Assembly: GCA_964477205.1 (NCBI GenBank)
Contig: CAYZDE010000032.1
Span: 1 to 7,461, forward strand
Reading direction: 5' to 3'
Source: UBA93 sp964477205
GTDB lineage: Archaea > Micrarchaeota > Micrarchaeia > Norongarragalinales > Norongarragalinaceae
Length of the DNA stretch: 7,461 nucleotides
Shown here: piece after piece, positions 1-4,623 of the stretch
Numbering within the stretch: position 1 is the first letter of the stretch
How the letters are laid out: each line of letters opens with the position of its first letter
Position numbers and translations under genes: made by a program
The notes under the pieces: generated by a model
The model's input: only the letters and a program-made list of their open reading frames with translations
Told to the model about the DNA's origin: nothing
Databases searched by the model: none

Positions 1-244
1 TCGCTTGCTTCACGTCCTCGAGCTCGCCTTTCACTTTCTTAATGGCTGCTTCGAGGGCTTTGCGCGCGTTGTCGCCTTTAATGTGGAGGATAACGCGCTT
101 CTCAAGCGGGTGCGTGTATGAAGCGGAAGCGAATTCCACTCCCTTCCCGCTTAAAGCCGTTCGGGCTATCAAGTTCGCGAGGCCCAACTCTAAGTTCGAG
201 AACTCGGCTTTGAACTCTTTCTTCTCGTCAACTAAAACATTCAT
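1..244 (-). CDS. rpoL: DNA-directed RNA polymerase subunit L (Rpo11), 3' end cut by window edge
   Basis: Rpo11 pairs with Rpo3 (RpoD) to form the alpha-like assembly platform of archaeal RNA polymerase. Eighty-one codons from ATG at 244 are visible, and the reading frame is still open at base 1. The family pattern is recognisable: an LANLI segment in the first helix (about residues 22-26), a VEFASASYTHPL strand-turn (residues 36-47) with the conserved HPL, and a long amphipathic C-terminal helix with KALEAAIKKVKGEL. Archaeal Rpo11 is usually about 90-100 residues, so only the tail is missing. The start overlaps the nop10 stop by four bases (ATGA, 244-241), which indicates translational coupling in the same minus-strand operon. 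The identification rests on remembered family patterns; no other small protein fits as well. Confidence 0.87.
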   Translation of the reverse strand, partial: MNVLVDEKKEFKAEFSNLELGLANLIARTALSGKGVEFASASYTHPLEKRVILHIKGDNARKALEAAIKKVKGELEDVKQA

Positions 245-393
245 TTTGAATCACCGTACTTTTGTTTCCTCCTGTAAGAAGCGTACTTGTCCGCTTGCGA
301 GTACCTCGCGGGATGCGGGGTTATCGTCTCAGTGCCGCAGTGCTCTTTAGCGAGCGTATAAGCCTTGCACTCCCGGCACTTCCTCAGCCTCAC
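241..393 (-). CDS. nop10: H/ACA RNP protein Nop10 (50 aa)
   Basis: Nop10 is a core protein of H/ACA ribonucleoproteins. With Cbf5, Gar1 and L7Ae it guides pseudouridylation of rRNA. The 50-codon frame starts at GTG 393 and ends at TGA 243-241. It begins MRLRKCRECKAYTL and contains the hallmark TPHPARYS stretch (residues 25-32) followed by DKYASYRRKQK, matching the family in order and length. The start overlaps the aIF2 alpha stop (GTGA), and the archaeal eIF2a-nop10 adjacency is well known. An oddity is the zinc ribbon. C6 and C9 form a normal CX2C, but the second knuckle, usually CX2C, is reduced to H18-C19-G20 with no second cysteine. Either H18/C19 complete the site or metal binding is weakened, as in eukaryotic Nop10. 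Confidence 0.93.
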   Translation of the reverse strand: MRLRKCRECKAYTLAKEHCGTETITPHPARYSQADKYASYRRKQKYGDSK

Positions 394-1154
394 TTCTTGC
401 CCTCCTTCACGAAAGAGTATTCGAAGTCGCGGTCCGCTTTCACTGCCTTCTCCACGGCTTGGTTCGCCTTGGCCAAAGCGGCTTCAGCGGCCTTGTAATC
501 CGGGGCCACGGACTTAATCGAGTAATTGCCCGCGCTAACGTAATGCGGCTTCAAGCCGGACGCCTTCTCCATCGCGGCCAGAGACTTCTTCAACCGCCCC
601 AGCCCGTCACCGCCGTAGAACACGAGCTTTAACATCGCGCCGATTTCCACGTCCTTGTGCTTGATTTCCTTTACGGCAACCGAGGTTAAAGCATCGAGCC
701 ACTTCTTCGTAACCTTGCACTTTGGCTTCTCTCCCAGTGAAAGCGCCTCGAAAGCCGAGTATAATTCACCGTACTCTTCGGCGAGCGGCTCACCCGCTTC
801 CTTCAACGCTTTTGCGAAAGTGCTCTTCGATTGAATCGCGGCGCGCTCCAATAATTTCAACGCGCGCTTCTCGGATTTGAACGAATCGGCCTTAACCCGG
901 CGCTCGCCTTCACTCACGCGCTTCAAGCTCAAGTCGATTTGGCGCTTCTCCTCGTCAATTCGGATTACCTTGAGCACCGCCTTCTGGTTTTGCTTCAAGT
1001 ACTCGCTAACGTTCTTAGTCCAGCCCTTAGAGAGCTGGGAAATGTGCACGAAGCCTTCCGAGCCTTCGAACTCATCCAAGGACACGATTGCACCGTAAGG
1101 CAGCACTTTCTTAACCGTCGCCATGACGAGCTCGTTCAACGGAGGATACTTCAT
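390..1154 (-). CDS. eif2a: Translation initiation factor aIF2 subunit alpha
   Basis: The alpha subunit of the heterotrimeric aIF2 helps deliver initiator Met-tRNA to the small ribosomal subunit. The 254-residue protein has the usual three parts. An N-terminal S1/OB domain (about residues 7-78) contains the GFVHISQLS signature (34-42) and VIRIDEEKRQIDLSLKRV (63-80). A central helical domain covers about 85-165. The C-terminal alpha-beta domain contains IKHKDVEIGAMLKLVFYGGD and the basic helix after it, and binds the gamma subunit. Length is close to the archaeal norm (about 260-275). I chose ATG 1154 rather than GTG 1163. It forms a 4-base ATGA overlap with the upstream kinase stop, and MKYPPLNELV begins just ahead of the first S1 strand. 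The stop overlaps the nop10 start. Confidence 0.95.
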   Translation of the reverse strand: MKYPPLNELVMATVKKVLPYGAIVSLDEFEGSEGFVHISQLSKGWTKNVSEYLKQNQKAVLKVIRIDEEKRQIDLSLKRVSEGERRVKADSFKSEKRALKLLERAAIQSKSTFAKALKEAGEPLAEEYGELYSAFEALSLGEKPKCKVTKKWLDALTSVAVKEIKHKDVEIGAMLKLVFYGGDGLGRLKKSLAAMEKASGLKPHYVSAGNYSIKSVAPDYKAAEAALAKANQAVEKAVKADRDFEYSFVKEGKK

Positions 1155-1705
1155 GAAACGCACCCCGCTATCTCCGCGGCTACTTCCTCGGCGGTCTGCC
1201 CGCCGGCGTTCACTGCCTTAGCGAACGAGTGCTCAAGCATATTCACTTTGTAAGCGCGCTCGTAACGCGACGAGTCCGCGGCGTCGCGCGCCTTAACGGA
1301 CTCAATCGTCTCTTGCAAGCCGCGGCCTTCGCGCTCGGCGATGCGCTGCGCGCGCACTTCAACCGGGGCTTCCAGCCAAAACTTACGGTCAAAAGAAAAT
1401 CGTTGTTCTTCAGTCGCACCGAGCTTGTCAAGCACCTCCTTGGAATCCAAGTAAATGGCGAGGCGCGAGCCGATTATGCAGTCCGGTGACGCGAGAATCA
1501 TTTGCAACTGTTTGGAATCCAACTCGAAGTCGACTTCCGGAAACTTTTCCTCGGCTTGGCGGTGGAACTCTTCAAAGGGGATTCCCGCTTCGCGCGCCAT
1601 GTCGTGCATAGTATAATTGATTTGCTTGATGCCTAAGCGCTCTGCTACGAGTTTAGTAACCGTGGTATTGCCACAACCCGAAAAACCTGAGATTGCGACC
1701 CTCAT
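1151..1705 (-). CDS. cmk: Archaeal cytidylate kinase family protein, atypical P-loop
   Basis: This is a P-loop nucleoside monophosphate kinase of 184 residues, expected to phosphorylate CMP/dCMP in pyrimidine salvage. Visible motifs are the phosphate-binding loop GFSGCGNTT (7-15), an NMP-side segment with SPDCIIGSRLA (73-83, R81 a likely phosphate ligand), the LID region EVRAQRIAEREGR (116-128), and RDAADSSRYERAY (140-152), the arginine/RY segment typical of archaeal Cmk. The Walker A lysine is replaced by Asn13. Related archaeal kinases with GTTT or GNTT loops exist to my knowledge, so this need not mean loss of activity. The gene sits next to eL34, a pairing common in archaea. Its ATG overlaps the eL34 stop and its stop overlaps the aIF2 alpha start. 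An adenylate kinase or another AAA-like kinase is the main alternative. Confidence 0.82.
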   Translation of the reverse strand: MRVAISGFSGCGNTTVTKLVAERLGIKQINYTMHDMAREAGIPFEEFHRQAEEKFPEVDFELDSKQLQMILASPDCIIGSRLAIYLDSKEVLDKLGATEEQRFSFDRKFWLEAPVEVRAQRIAEREGRGLQETIESVKARDAADSSRYERAYKVNMLEHSFAKAVNAGGQTAEEVAAEIAGCVS

Positions 1706-2028
1706 TTGAGTTGCTCCAAGTATTTGATGCGGTCCAACGGAATGTCATCCTTAGTGATGAAGCCCGCCTTCAAGCGCGCACGCTCCTTGACGATTTGCTC
1801 GACGCATTTAGCGCATAGCACCCCCGCGTAGAGGCGGGTGGGCGCGCGCTGGGACTTCGGCATTTTGCCCAAGGCGGCGGGGCGCCTATTAGGGACGCCG
1901 TGTAATACTCCCGTGCATAAAGCGCAAGTCTTCTTGCTTGGCTTCGGGCGCTTGTACATCACGCCCGGTTTGCCGGAAGGCGTCTTGCGGTTGCGCTTCT
2001 TCATTCTTCGCTTACCAGGTTCAACCAT
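1702..2028 (-). CDS. rpl34e: Large ribosomal subunit protein eL34
   Basis: This is a ribosomal protein shared by archaea and eukaryotes but absent from bacteria. The 108-residue product has a basic N-terminus, then the eL34 core: KPSKKTCALCTGVLHGVP (29-46), an RRPAALGKMPKSQRAPTR segment, and YAGVLCAKCVEQIVKERAR. C35/C38 and C72/C75 form the four-cysteine zinc site. Archaeal eL34 is often about 85-95 residues. This one has roughly 20 extra C-terminal residues (GFITKDDIPLDRIKYLEQLK), so it is mildly extended. ATG 2028 is supported by a GGTGA Shine-Dalgarno (2042-2038) nine bases upstream. The DUF106 gene upstream and kinase gene downstream are its common archaeal neighbours. Its stop overlaps the kinase start by four bases. 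Confidence 0.94.
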   Translation of the reverse strand: MVEPGKRRMKKRNRKTPSGKPGVMYKRPKPSKKTCALCTGVLHGVPNRRPAALGKMPKSQRAPTRLYAGVLCAKCVEQIVKERARLKAGFITKDDIPLDRIKYLEQLK

Positions 2029-2050
2029 TTTTTTCTTTCACCAATCCTAT

Positions 2051-2530
2051 TTACAATGATTCAATTTTCAACAGCTTGCCCACGATTAATTCAAGGGCGA
2101 AGCCAACTAGTACAAGGCAGTAAATGAATACTCCACGGTATCCTAAGTAATCCTTCCACGGGTTCCAGAACATTATGCTGGAAGGCAAGTGGAAATCCAA
2201 GTGTACGATGAAATCCGCCGGGAACAGCGACGGGAGAAGCCAAGCGTAAGCAAGCCAAAACAACGGGAGCACTACGACAAGGGGCTTGAACGAGAGCATC
2301 ATCATCTCGGTCATGAGCTTGCTTAACTCTTCCTCGCGCTCGTTGACTTTCTTAATCTTTTTCTCGTCCTTCTCTTTAGTCGCCTTCTTTAATTCCGCGT
2401 TGAAATCGTTGATTTCTTTTTGAATCTCCTTCACGCGCCTTCGGTTGCCCAGTTTTCGGTTAACGATGAAACTAATGCACCCGAATAAAACGGATAACAA
2501 TGCGACACCAGTCCAATCTTGTGGAATCAA
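2051..2530 (-). CDS. DUF106 / EMC3-TMCO1-like (Oxa1 superfamily) membrane protein, TTG start
   Basis: This 159-residue integral membrane protein is likely an archaeal member of the Oxa1/YidC/EMC3/TMCO1 superfamily, thought to help insert proteins into the membrane. Three hydrophobic segments are visible: about 7-23, 82-100 and 132-153. A charged, lysine/glutamate-rich stretch (about 30-75, KEIQKEINDFNAELKKATKE and following) predicts a cytosolic coiled coil between TM1 and TM2, the layout of this family. A methionine-rich patch (TEMMML, 74-79) leads into TM2, also a family trait. The start is TTG 2530. No ATG or GTG lies in frame back to the tRNA, and a GGTGA motif at 2542-2538 sits seven bases upstream. 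It lies between tRNA-Leu and eL34, and the DUF106-eL34-kinase order is recurrent in archaea. Confidence 0.86.
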   Translation of the reverse strand: MIPQDWTGVALLSVLFGCISFIVNRKLGNRRRVKEIQKEINDFNAELKKATKEKDEKKIKKVNEREEELSKLMTEMMMLSFKPLVVVLPLFWLAYAWLLPSLFPADFIVHLDFHLPSSIMFWNPWKDYLGYRGVFIYCLVLVGFALELIVGKLLKIESL

Positions 2531-2537
2531 ATTTACT

Positions 2538-2546
2538 TCACCACTC
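2538..2546 (-). promoter_or_regulatory. Shine-Dalgarno deciding the TTG start of the DUF106 gene
   Basis: On the minus strand GGAGTGGTGA-like purine-rich sequence precedes TTG 2530. The GGTGA part (2542-2538) complements the archaeal 16S rRNA 3' tail and leaves seven bases to the start. It lies in the short gap after the tRNA-Leu 3' end, so the gene can be translated from a processed transcript. Confidence 0.6.
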
Positions 2547-2559
2547 CTCTCTACTTGAA

Positions 2560-2695
2560 TGCAGGGGGAGGGATTCGAACCCTCGAACTCCTAAGAGACA
2601 GGATTACCAAAACCCCCTTTCTCTCTCATCTTTCTTTCCCGAAAGAAAGAGTTTTCTTAAGTCCTGCGCCTTTGACCAGGCTTGGCTACCCCTGC
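2560..2695 (-). tRNA. tRNA-Leu(TAA) with a 51-nt intron
   Basis: On the minus strand the acceptor arm GCAGGGG (2695-2689) pairs with CCCCTGC (2567-2561), with A2560 as discriminator. The D arm GCCAAGCCTGGTCAAAGGC, a T arm GAGGG-TTCGAAT-CCCTC and a long variable arm (TCTC-TTA-GGAG) mark a class II leucine tRNA. The anticodon stem CAGGA/TCCTG closes a CTTAAGA loop only after removal of an intron at the canonical 37/38 position. Exon 1 is 2695-2656, intron 2655-2605 and exon 2 is 2604-2560, giving an 85-nt mature RNA. The anticodon TAA is at 2659-2657. CCA is not encoded. The 5' end is immediately after the eL40 stop codon. Exon boundaries could shift by one base because of adjacent A residues. 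Confidence 0.92.
2605..2655 (-). other. tRNA-Leu intron with internal hairpin
   Basis: This is an archaeal-type tRNA intron of 51 nt after position 37. It contains an 8-bp hairpin, CTTTCTTT closing on AAAGAAAG with a CGGG loop. Its ends AAAAC and GTTTT can pair, bringing the splice sites together. The four-base central helix expected in a bulge-helix-bulge (CTTA of the anticodon loop against TTGG of the intron) has a U-U mismatch and a G-U, so the splicing motif looks relaxed. Cleavage would be by the archaeal splicing endonuclease. Confidence 0.75.
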
Positions 2696-2848
2696 CTACT
2701 TACCGTCCTTCTTCCTAGCTCGCTTGGGGCGCAACTTCGTGTAACCGCACTTGCGGCACCTAACCGCACCTTTCGGGTTCAACGTCTTGCACTTCATGCA
2801 AACTATTTTTCTTAGGAAATGCTTTTCTGCAACAGGAAACTTAGCCAT
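2696..2848 (-). CDS. rpl40e: Large ribosomal subunit protein eL40 (50 aa)
   Basis: eL40 is a small zinc-ribbon protein of the archaeal/eukaryotic large subunit, made as a ubiquitin fusion in eukaryotes and free-standing in archaea. The 50-codon frame runs from ATG 2848 to TAG 2698-2696. It starts MAKFPVAEKHFLRKIVCMKC, contains the signature NPKGAVRCRKCGY, and has the zinc ligands C17, C20, C31 and C34. It ends in a basic tail (LRPKRARKKDGK), and its length is normal for archaea. A GGTG Shine-Dalgarno (2862-2859) lies ten bases before the ATG. The stop codon directly abuts the 5' end of tRNA-Leu, so the two must share a transcript that RNase P would cut just after the stop. It appears to be the first gene of the minus-strand run. 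Confidence 0.95.
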   Translation of the reverse strand: MAKFPVAEKHFLRKIVCMKCKTLNPKGAVRCRKCGYTKLRPKRARKKDGK

Positions 2849-2858
2849 ATTAAATTAA

Positions 2859-2918
2859 CACCTAAATCTAAACGCAAACACCCAACGGGAAGCAAAGCCC
2901 TCCGAAGGCTACGTGTTT
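2859..2918 (-). promoter_or_regulatory. Structured 5' leader of the eL40 operon
   Basis: On the minus strand AAACAC (2918-2913) can pair with GTGTTT (2881-2876). The enclosed segment holds a 5-bp hairpin, AGCCT/GGGCT around a TCGGA loop (2910-2896), and a weak CCC-GTT-GGG turn. With the AT-rich box at 2938-2951 as promoter, transcription would start near 2920, placing the outer stem at the very 5' end. It could be a leader regulating the ribosomal protein operon, but no known element is recognised. Confidence 0.35.
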
Positions 2919-2937
2919 ACTAGGAATTAGTGCAAGG

Positions 2938-2951
2938 ATTAATATAATAAA
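2938..2951. promoter_or_regulatory. AT-rich TATA box between eL40 and tRNA-Thr, possibly bidirectional
   Basis: ATTAATATAATAAA lies about 35 bp before tRNA-Thr on the plus strand. Read on the minus strand (TTTATTATATTAAT), it could serve the eL40 operon with a leader of about 70 nt. A 13-base stretch is identical to the box upstream of rpoP. No second clear TATA element is seen in the 131-bp gap, so shared use by divergent transcripts is inferred. Confidence 0.55.
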
Positions 2952-2979
2952 CATTCGGGTGACAATATTTTACCTCGCC

Positions 2980-3053
2980 GCCTCAGTAGCTCAGCTTGGT
3001 AGAGCGTCTGCATGGTAAGCAGAAGGTCGGGGGTTCAATTCCCTCCTGAGGCT
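2980..3053 (+). tRNA. tRNA-Thr(GGT)
   Basis: A complete cloverleaf is visible. The acceptor stem is GCCTCAG/CTGAGGC (2980-2986 with 3046-3052), and the D arm is GCTCAGCTTGGTAGAGC. The anticodon stem TCTGC/GCAGA encloses loop ATGGTAA with anticodon GGT at 3014-3016. The T arm is GGGGG-TTCAATT-CCCTC, with one G-U pair. The discriminator is T3053, as usual for archaeal threonine tRNAs. There is no intron and no encoded CCA. It reads ACC and ACU codons. Confidence 0.95.
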
Positions 3054-3094
3054 CTCAAAAAATTAGAGCCGCTGTTTCAAGCGAAAGCAGGCAC

Positions 3095-3104
3095 GAACTA
3101 GTTC
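3095..3104. repeat. 10-bp perfect palindrome upstream of the rubrerythrin operon
   Basis: GAACTAGTTC is perfectly self-complementary and sits about 35 bp upstream of the operon's TATA-like box, where an activator could bind. Ten-base palindromes arise by chance, so this is only a candidate site. The rest of 3054-3130 holds no gene; a short hairpin (CTGTTTC/GAAAGCAG with a bulge, about 3072-3090) could end the tRNA transcript. Confidence 0.25.
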
Positions 3105-3130
3105 AGCTTTAGCGTGTGAATTGCAGTACA

Positions 3131-3147
3131 CCATAAGTTATTTATGG
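3131..3147 (+). promoter_or_regulatory. TATA-like box inside an inverted repeat, promoter/operator of the rubrerythrin operon
   Basis: CCATAA-GTTAT-TTATGG is a perfect 6-bp inverted repeat with a 5-bp spacer. It contains TTATTTAT (3138-3145), the best TATA-like element before the redox operon. Transcription from it would begin near 3170, just before the Shine-Dalgarno of the first gene. A dimeric repressor bound here would block TBP. The redox regulator is not identified; the arrangement is seen, the function inferred. Confidence 0.45.
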
Positions 3148-3182
3148 CTCGCAGGGGTAATGAAACGCGGTGGGTTATTCTA

Positions 3183-3707
3183 ATGGCTGAATTGTTTGTT
3201 TGCAAGGTTTGCGGGGAGCCGTACCTCGGCGGGAGCGCGCCGGACGACTGCCCGTTTTGCGGGGCTCCGAAATCGTTCATCGTGAACGCCCGCGAGTACG
3301 CGCCATTGTGGGGCTGCGAGATAACCGAGCAAGACAAGACTGACTTAAAGGAGACGCTCGACTTGGAAGTTAATGCAACCGCTTACTACTTGAAAGTCGC
3401 GAAGGTTAATGAAAAATACTCGCGGATTGAGAGGCTGTTCAAGCAGCTCGCGCGCGTGGAGAAAGAGCACGCGGAAGTCGCCGCCAAGTTCCTTGGAGTC
3501 GGCTTGCCCGAGTTCATTGGTGAAGAGCCGAAGGGCTCGCTCGAAGCGGACTTGAAGCGAACGCGCGAGCTCGAAGCGCACGCCACCGAATTGTATGAGG
3601 GGTTTGTAAAGAGTGCCTCGAACGAAGTATTGAAAAAATTCTATACTGCTTTAGTGCACGCGGAGAGCGGACACCATGATTTTGTGGATAATGAATTGAA
3701 GGGATGA
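3183..3707 (+). CDS. Rubrerythrin-like protein with N-terminal rubredoxin domain
   Basis: This is probably an NAD(P)H-linked or rubredoxin-relayed peroxidase reducing hydrogen peroxide in the cytoplasm. The 174-residue product starts with a rubredoxin-like iron site (C7, C10, C23, C26; CKVCGEPYLGG then CPFCGAPK), followed by a four-helix ferritin-like domain (about 47-172). Likely diiron ligands are E62, E93-H96 (EKEH), E131 and E161-H164 (ESGH). This rubredoxin-first order is that of reverse rubrerythrins. ATG 3183 is preferred over the in-frame ATG 3144. It has GGTGG (3169-3173) nine bases upstream, the cysteine site then begins at residue 7 as expected, and 3144 falls inside the probable TATA box. 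It is the first gene of the operon, and its TGA overlaps an ATG in front of the next gene. Confidence 0.88.
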   Translation: MAELFVCKVCGEPYLGGSAPDDCPFCGAPKSFIVNAREYAPLWGCEITEQDKTDLKETLDLEVNATAYYLKVAKVNEKYSRIERLFKQLARVEKEHAEVAAKFLGVGLPEFIGEEPKGSLEADLKRTRELEAHATELYEGFVKSASNEVLKKFYTALVHAESGHHDFVDNELKG

Positions 3708-3709
3708 AA

Positions 3710-4246
3710 ATGTCGAAGACTTACGAGAATTTGAAGGAAGCGTTCGCCGGCGAGTCAATGGCGAGGAACAAGTACCGTAAGTGGGCGGGCGCCGCGAAGA
3801 AAGAGGGGCACCAGGCGATTGCGAAGATTTTCGAGGAGACCTCGGAGAACGAGTACGAGCACGCTTCGCGCATCATGAAACTAATGGGTGACTTGGTCAA
3901 GGACACGGAAGGCAACTTGGAATCCGCGGTCGAGGGCGAGTCGTTCGAGTGGAAGGAAATGTACCCGCGCATGCTCGAGGAGGCAAAGGCGGAGGGCAAT
4001 GAGGAAGCCGTCGGCTTCTTCGTGCACGTCATCGAAGCGGAGAAGCATCACGCAATGCGTTACGCTAACTTCTTGAAGCTATTACGCGAGGGCAAGTTGT
4101 ACGAGAGCGACGAGGAAGAGACATGGTTCTGCACGAATTGCGGGCACGTTCATAAGGGAAAGAAAGCGCCGGGCGTTTGCCCGACTTGCAAGCACGCGCA
4201 GGGATACTTCGTGCGCAAGTGCATGCTCGAGTACGGGGTTGAGTGA
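3710..4246 (+). CDS. rbr: Rubrerythrin (classical, ferritin-like then rubredoxin)
   Basis: Rubrerythrin is a cytoplasmic diiron peroxidase of anaerobes that reduces H2O2 to water. The 178-residue protein has the full classical architecture. The N-terminal four-helix domain carries ligands E15 (AGES), E48-H51 (EYEH), E77 and E80 (GESFE), and E111-H114 (EKHH). The C-terminal rubredoxin domain has C141-C144 (CTNCG) and C157-C160 (CPTC). The start is either ATG 3704, which overlaps the previous stop as ATGA, or ATG 3710. I chose 3710 because GAAGGG ends six bases before it and MSKTYENLKEAFAGES matches the usual N-terminus; the difference is two residues. With the preceding gene it forms a tandem pair with opposite domain order, which suggests different electron donors or peroxide ranges. 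Confidence 0.96.
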   Translation: MSKTYENLKEAFAGESMARNKYRKWAGAAKKEGHQAIAKIFEETSENEYEHASRIMKLMGDLVKDTEGNLESAVEGESFEWKEMYPRMLEEAKAEGNEEAVGFFVHVIEAEKHHAMRYANFLKLLREGKLYESDEEETWFCTNCGHVHKGKKAPGVCPTCKHAQGYFVRKCMLEYGVE

Positions 4247-4248
4247 AA

Positions 4249-4623
4249 ATGACTGAATTAATGCAAGTGTACAAGTGCGCGGTATGCGGGAACGTAGTCG
4301 AAGTGCTGCACGCGGGCGTTGGTGAATTGGTTTGCTGCGGGCAGCCCATGAATCTGCTCGAAGAGAAGGCGAGTGAAGAAGGCAATGAAAAGCACTTGCC
4401 GGTTATTACCGAAGAAGACGGTAAGACCGCGGTCAAAATCGGCAGCGTAGCGCACCCAATGGAAGAAAAGCATTACATCGAATGGATTTCACTCGATTCA
4501 AACGGGCGCTCGAGCAAAGTATTCCTAAAGCCCGGCGACGAGCCGAAAGCCTACTTCAAGGCGAAAGCCGAGGGTGCGACGGCGCGCGCCTATTGTAATG
4601 TGCACGGGTTGTGGAAGAAATGA
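4249..4623 (+). CDS. dfx: Desulfoferrodoxin, two-iron superoxide reductase
   Basis: This enzyme reduces superoxide to hydrogen peroxide without releasing oxygen, so its product feeds the rubrerythrins encoded just upstream. The 124-residue protein has an N-terminal desulforedoxin domain with C10, C13, C29 and C30 (CAVCGN, then CCGQPM). It is followed by the catalytic domain with the E47-K48-H49 loop, H69, H75, and C116 with H119 (AYCNVHG). These are all five ligands of the square-pyramidal Fe site plus the conserved Glu and Lys. Spacing fits the two-iron class closely. ATG 4249 gives MTELMQVYKC, the typical beginning. A GTG at 4243 overlaps the rubrerythrin stop as GTGA and is the alternative start, adding two residues. 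The stop overlaps the next gene. Confidence 0.97.
   Translation: MTELMQVYKCAVCGNVVEVLHAGVGELVCCGQPMNLLEEKASEEGNEKHLPVITEEDGKTAVKIGSVAHPMEEKHYIEWISLDSNGRSSKVFLKPGDEPKAYFKAKAEGATARAYCNVHGLWKK

Noticed and set aside
2519..2815. Plus-strand open frame across tRNA-Leu and eL40
   Set aside because: It is antisense to a clear tRNA and a clear ribosomal protein, and its translation shows no recognisable protein character.
3144..3182. Longer start (ATG 3144) for the first rubrerythrin-like gene
   Set aside because: It falls inside the probable TATA box, lacks a ribosome binding site and adds 13 residues absent from the family, while ATG 3183 has GGTGG at nine bases.
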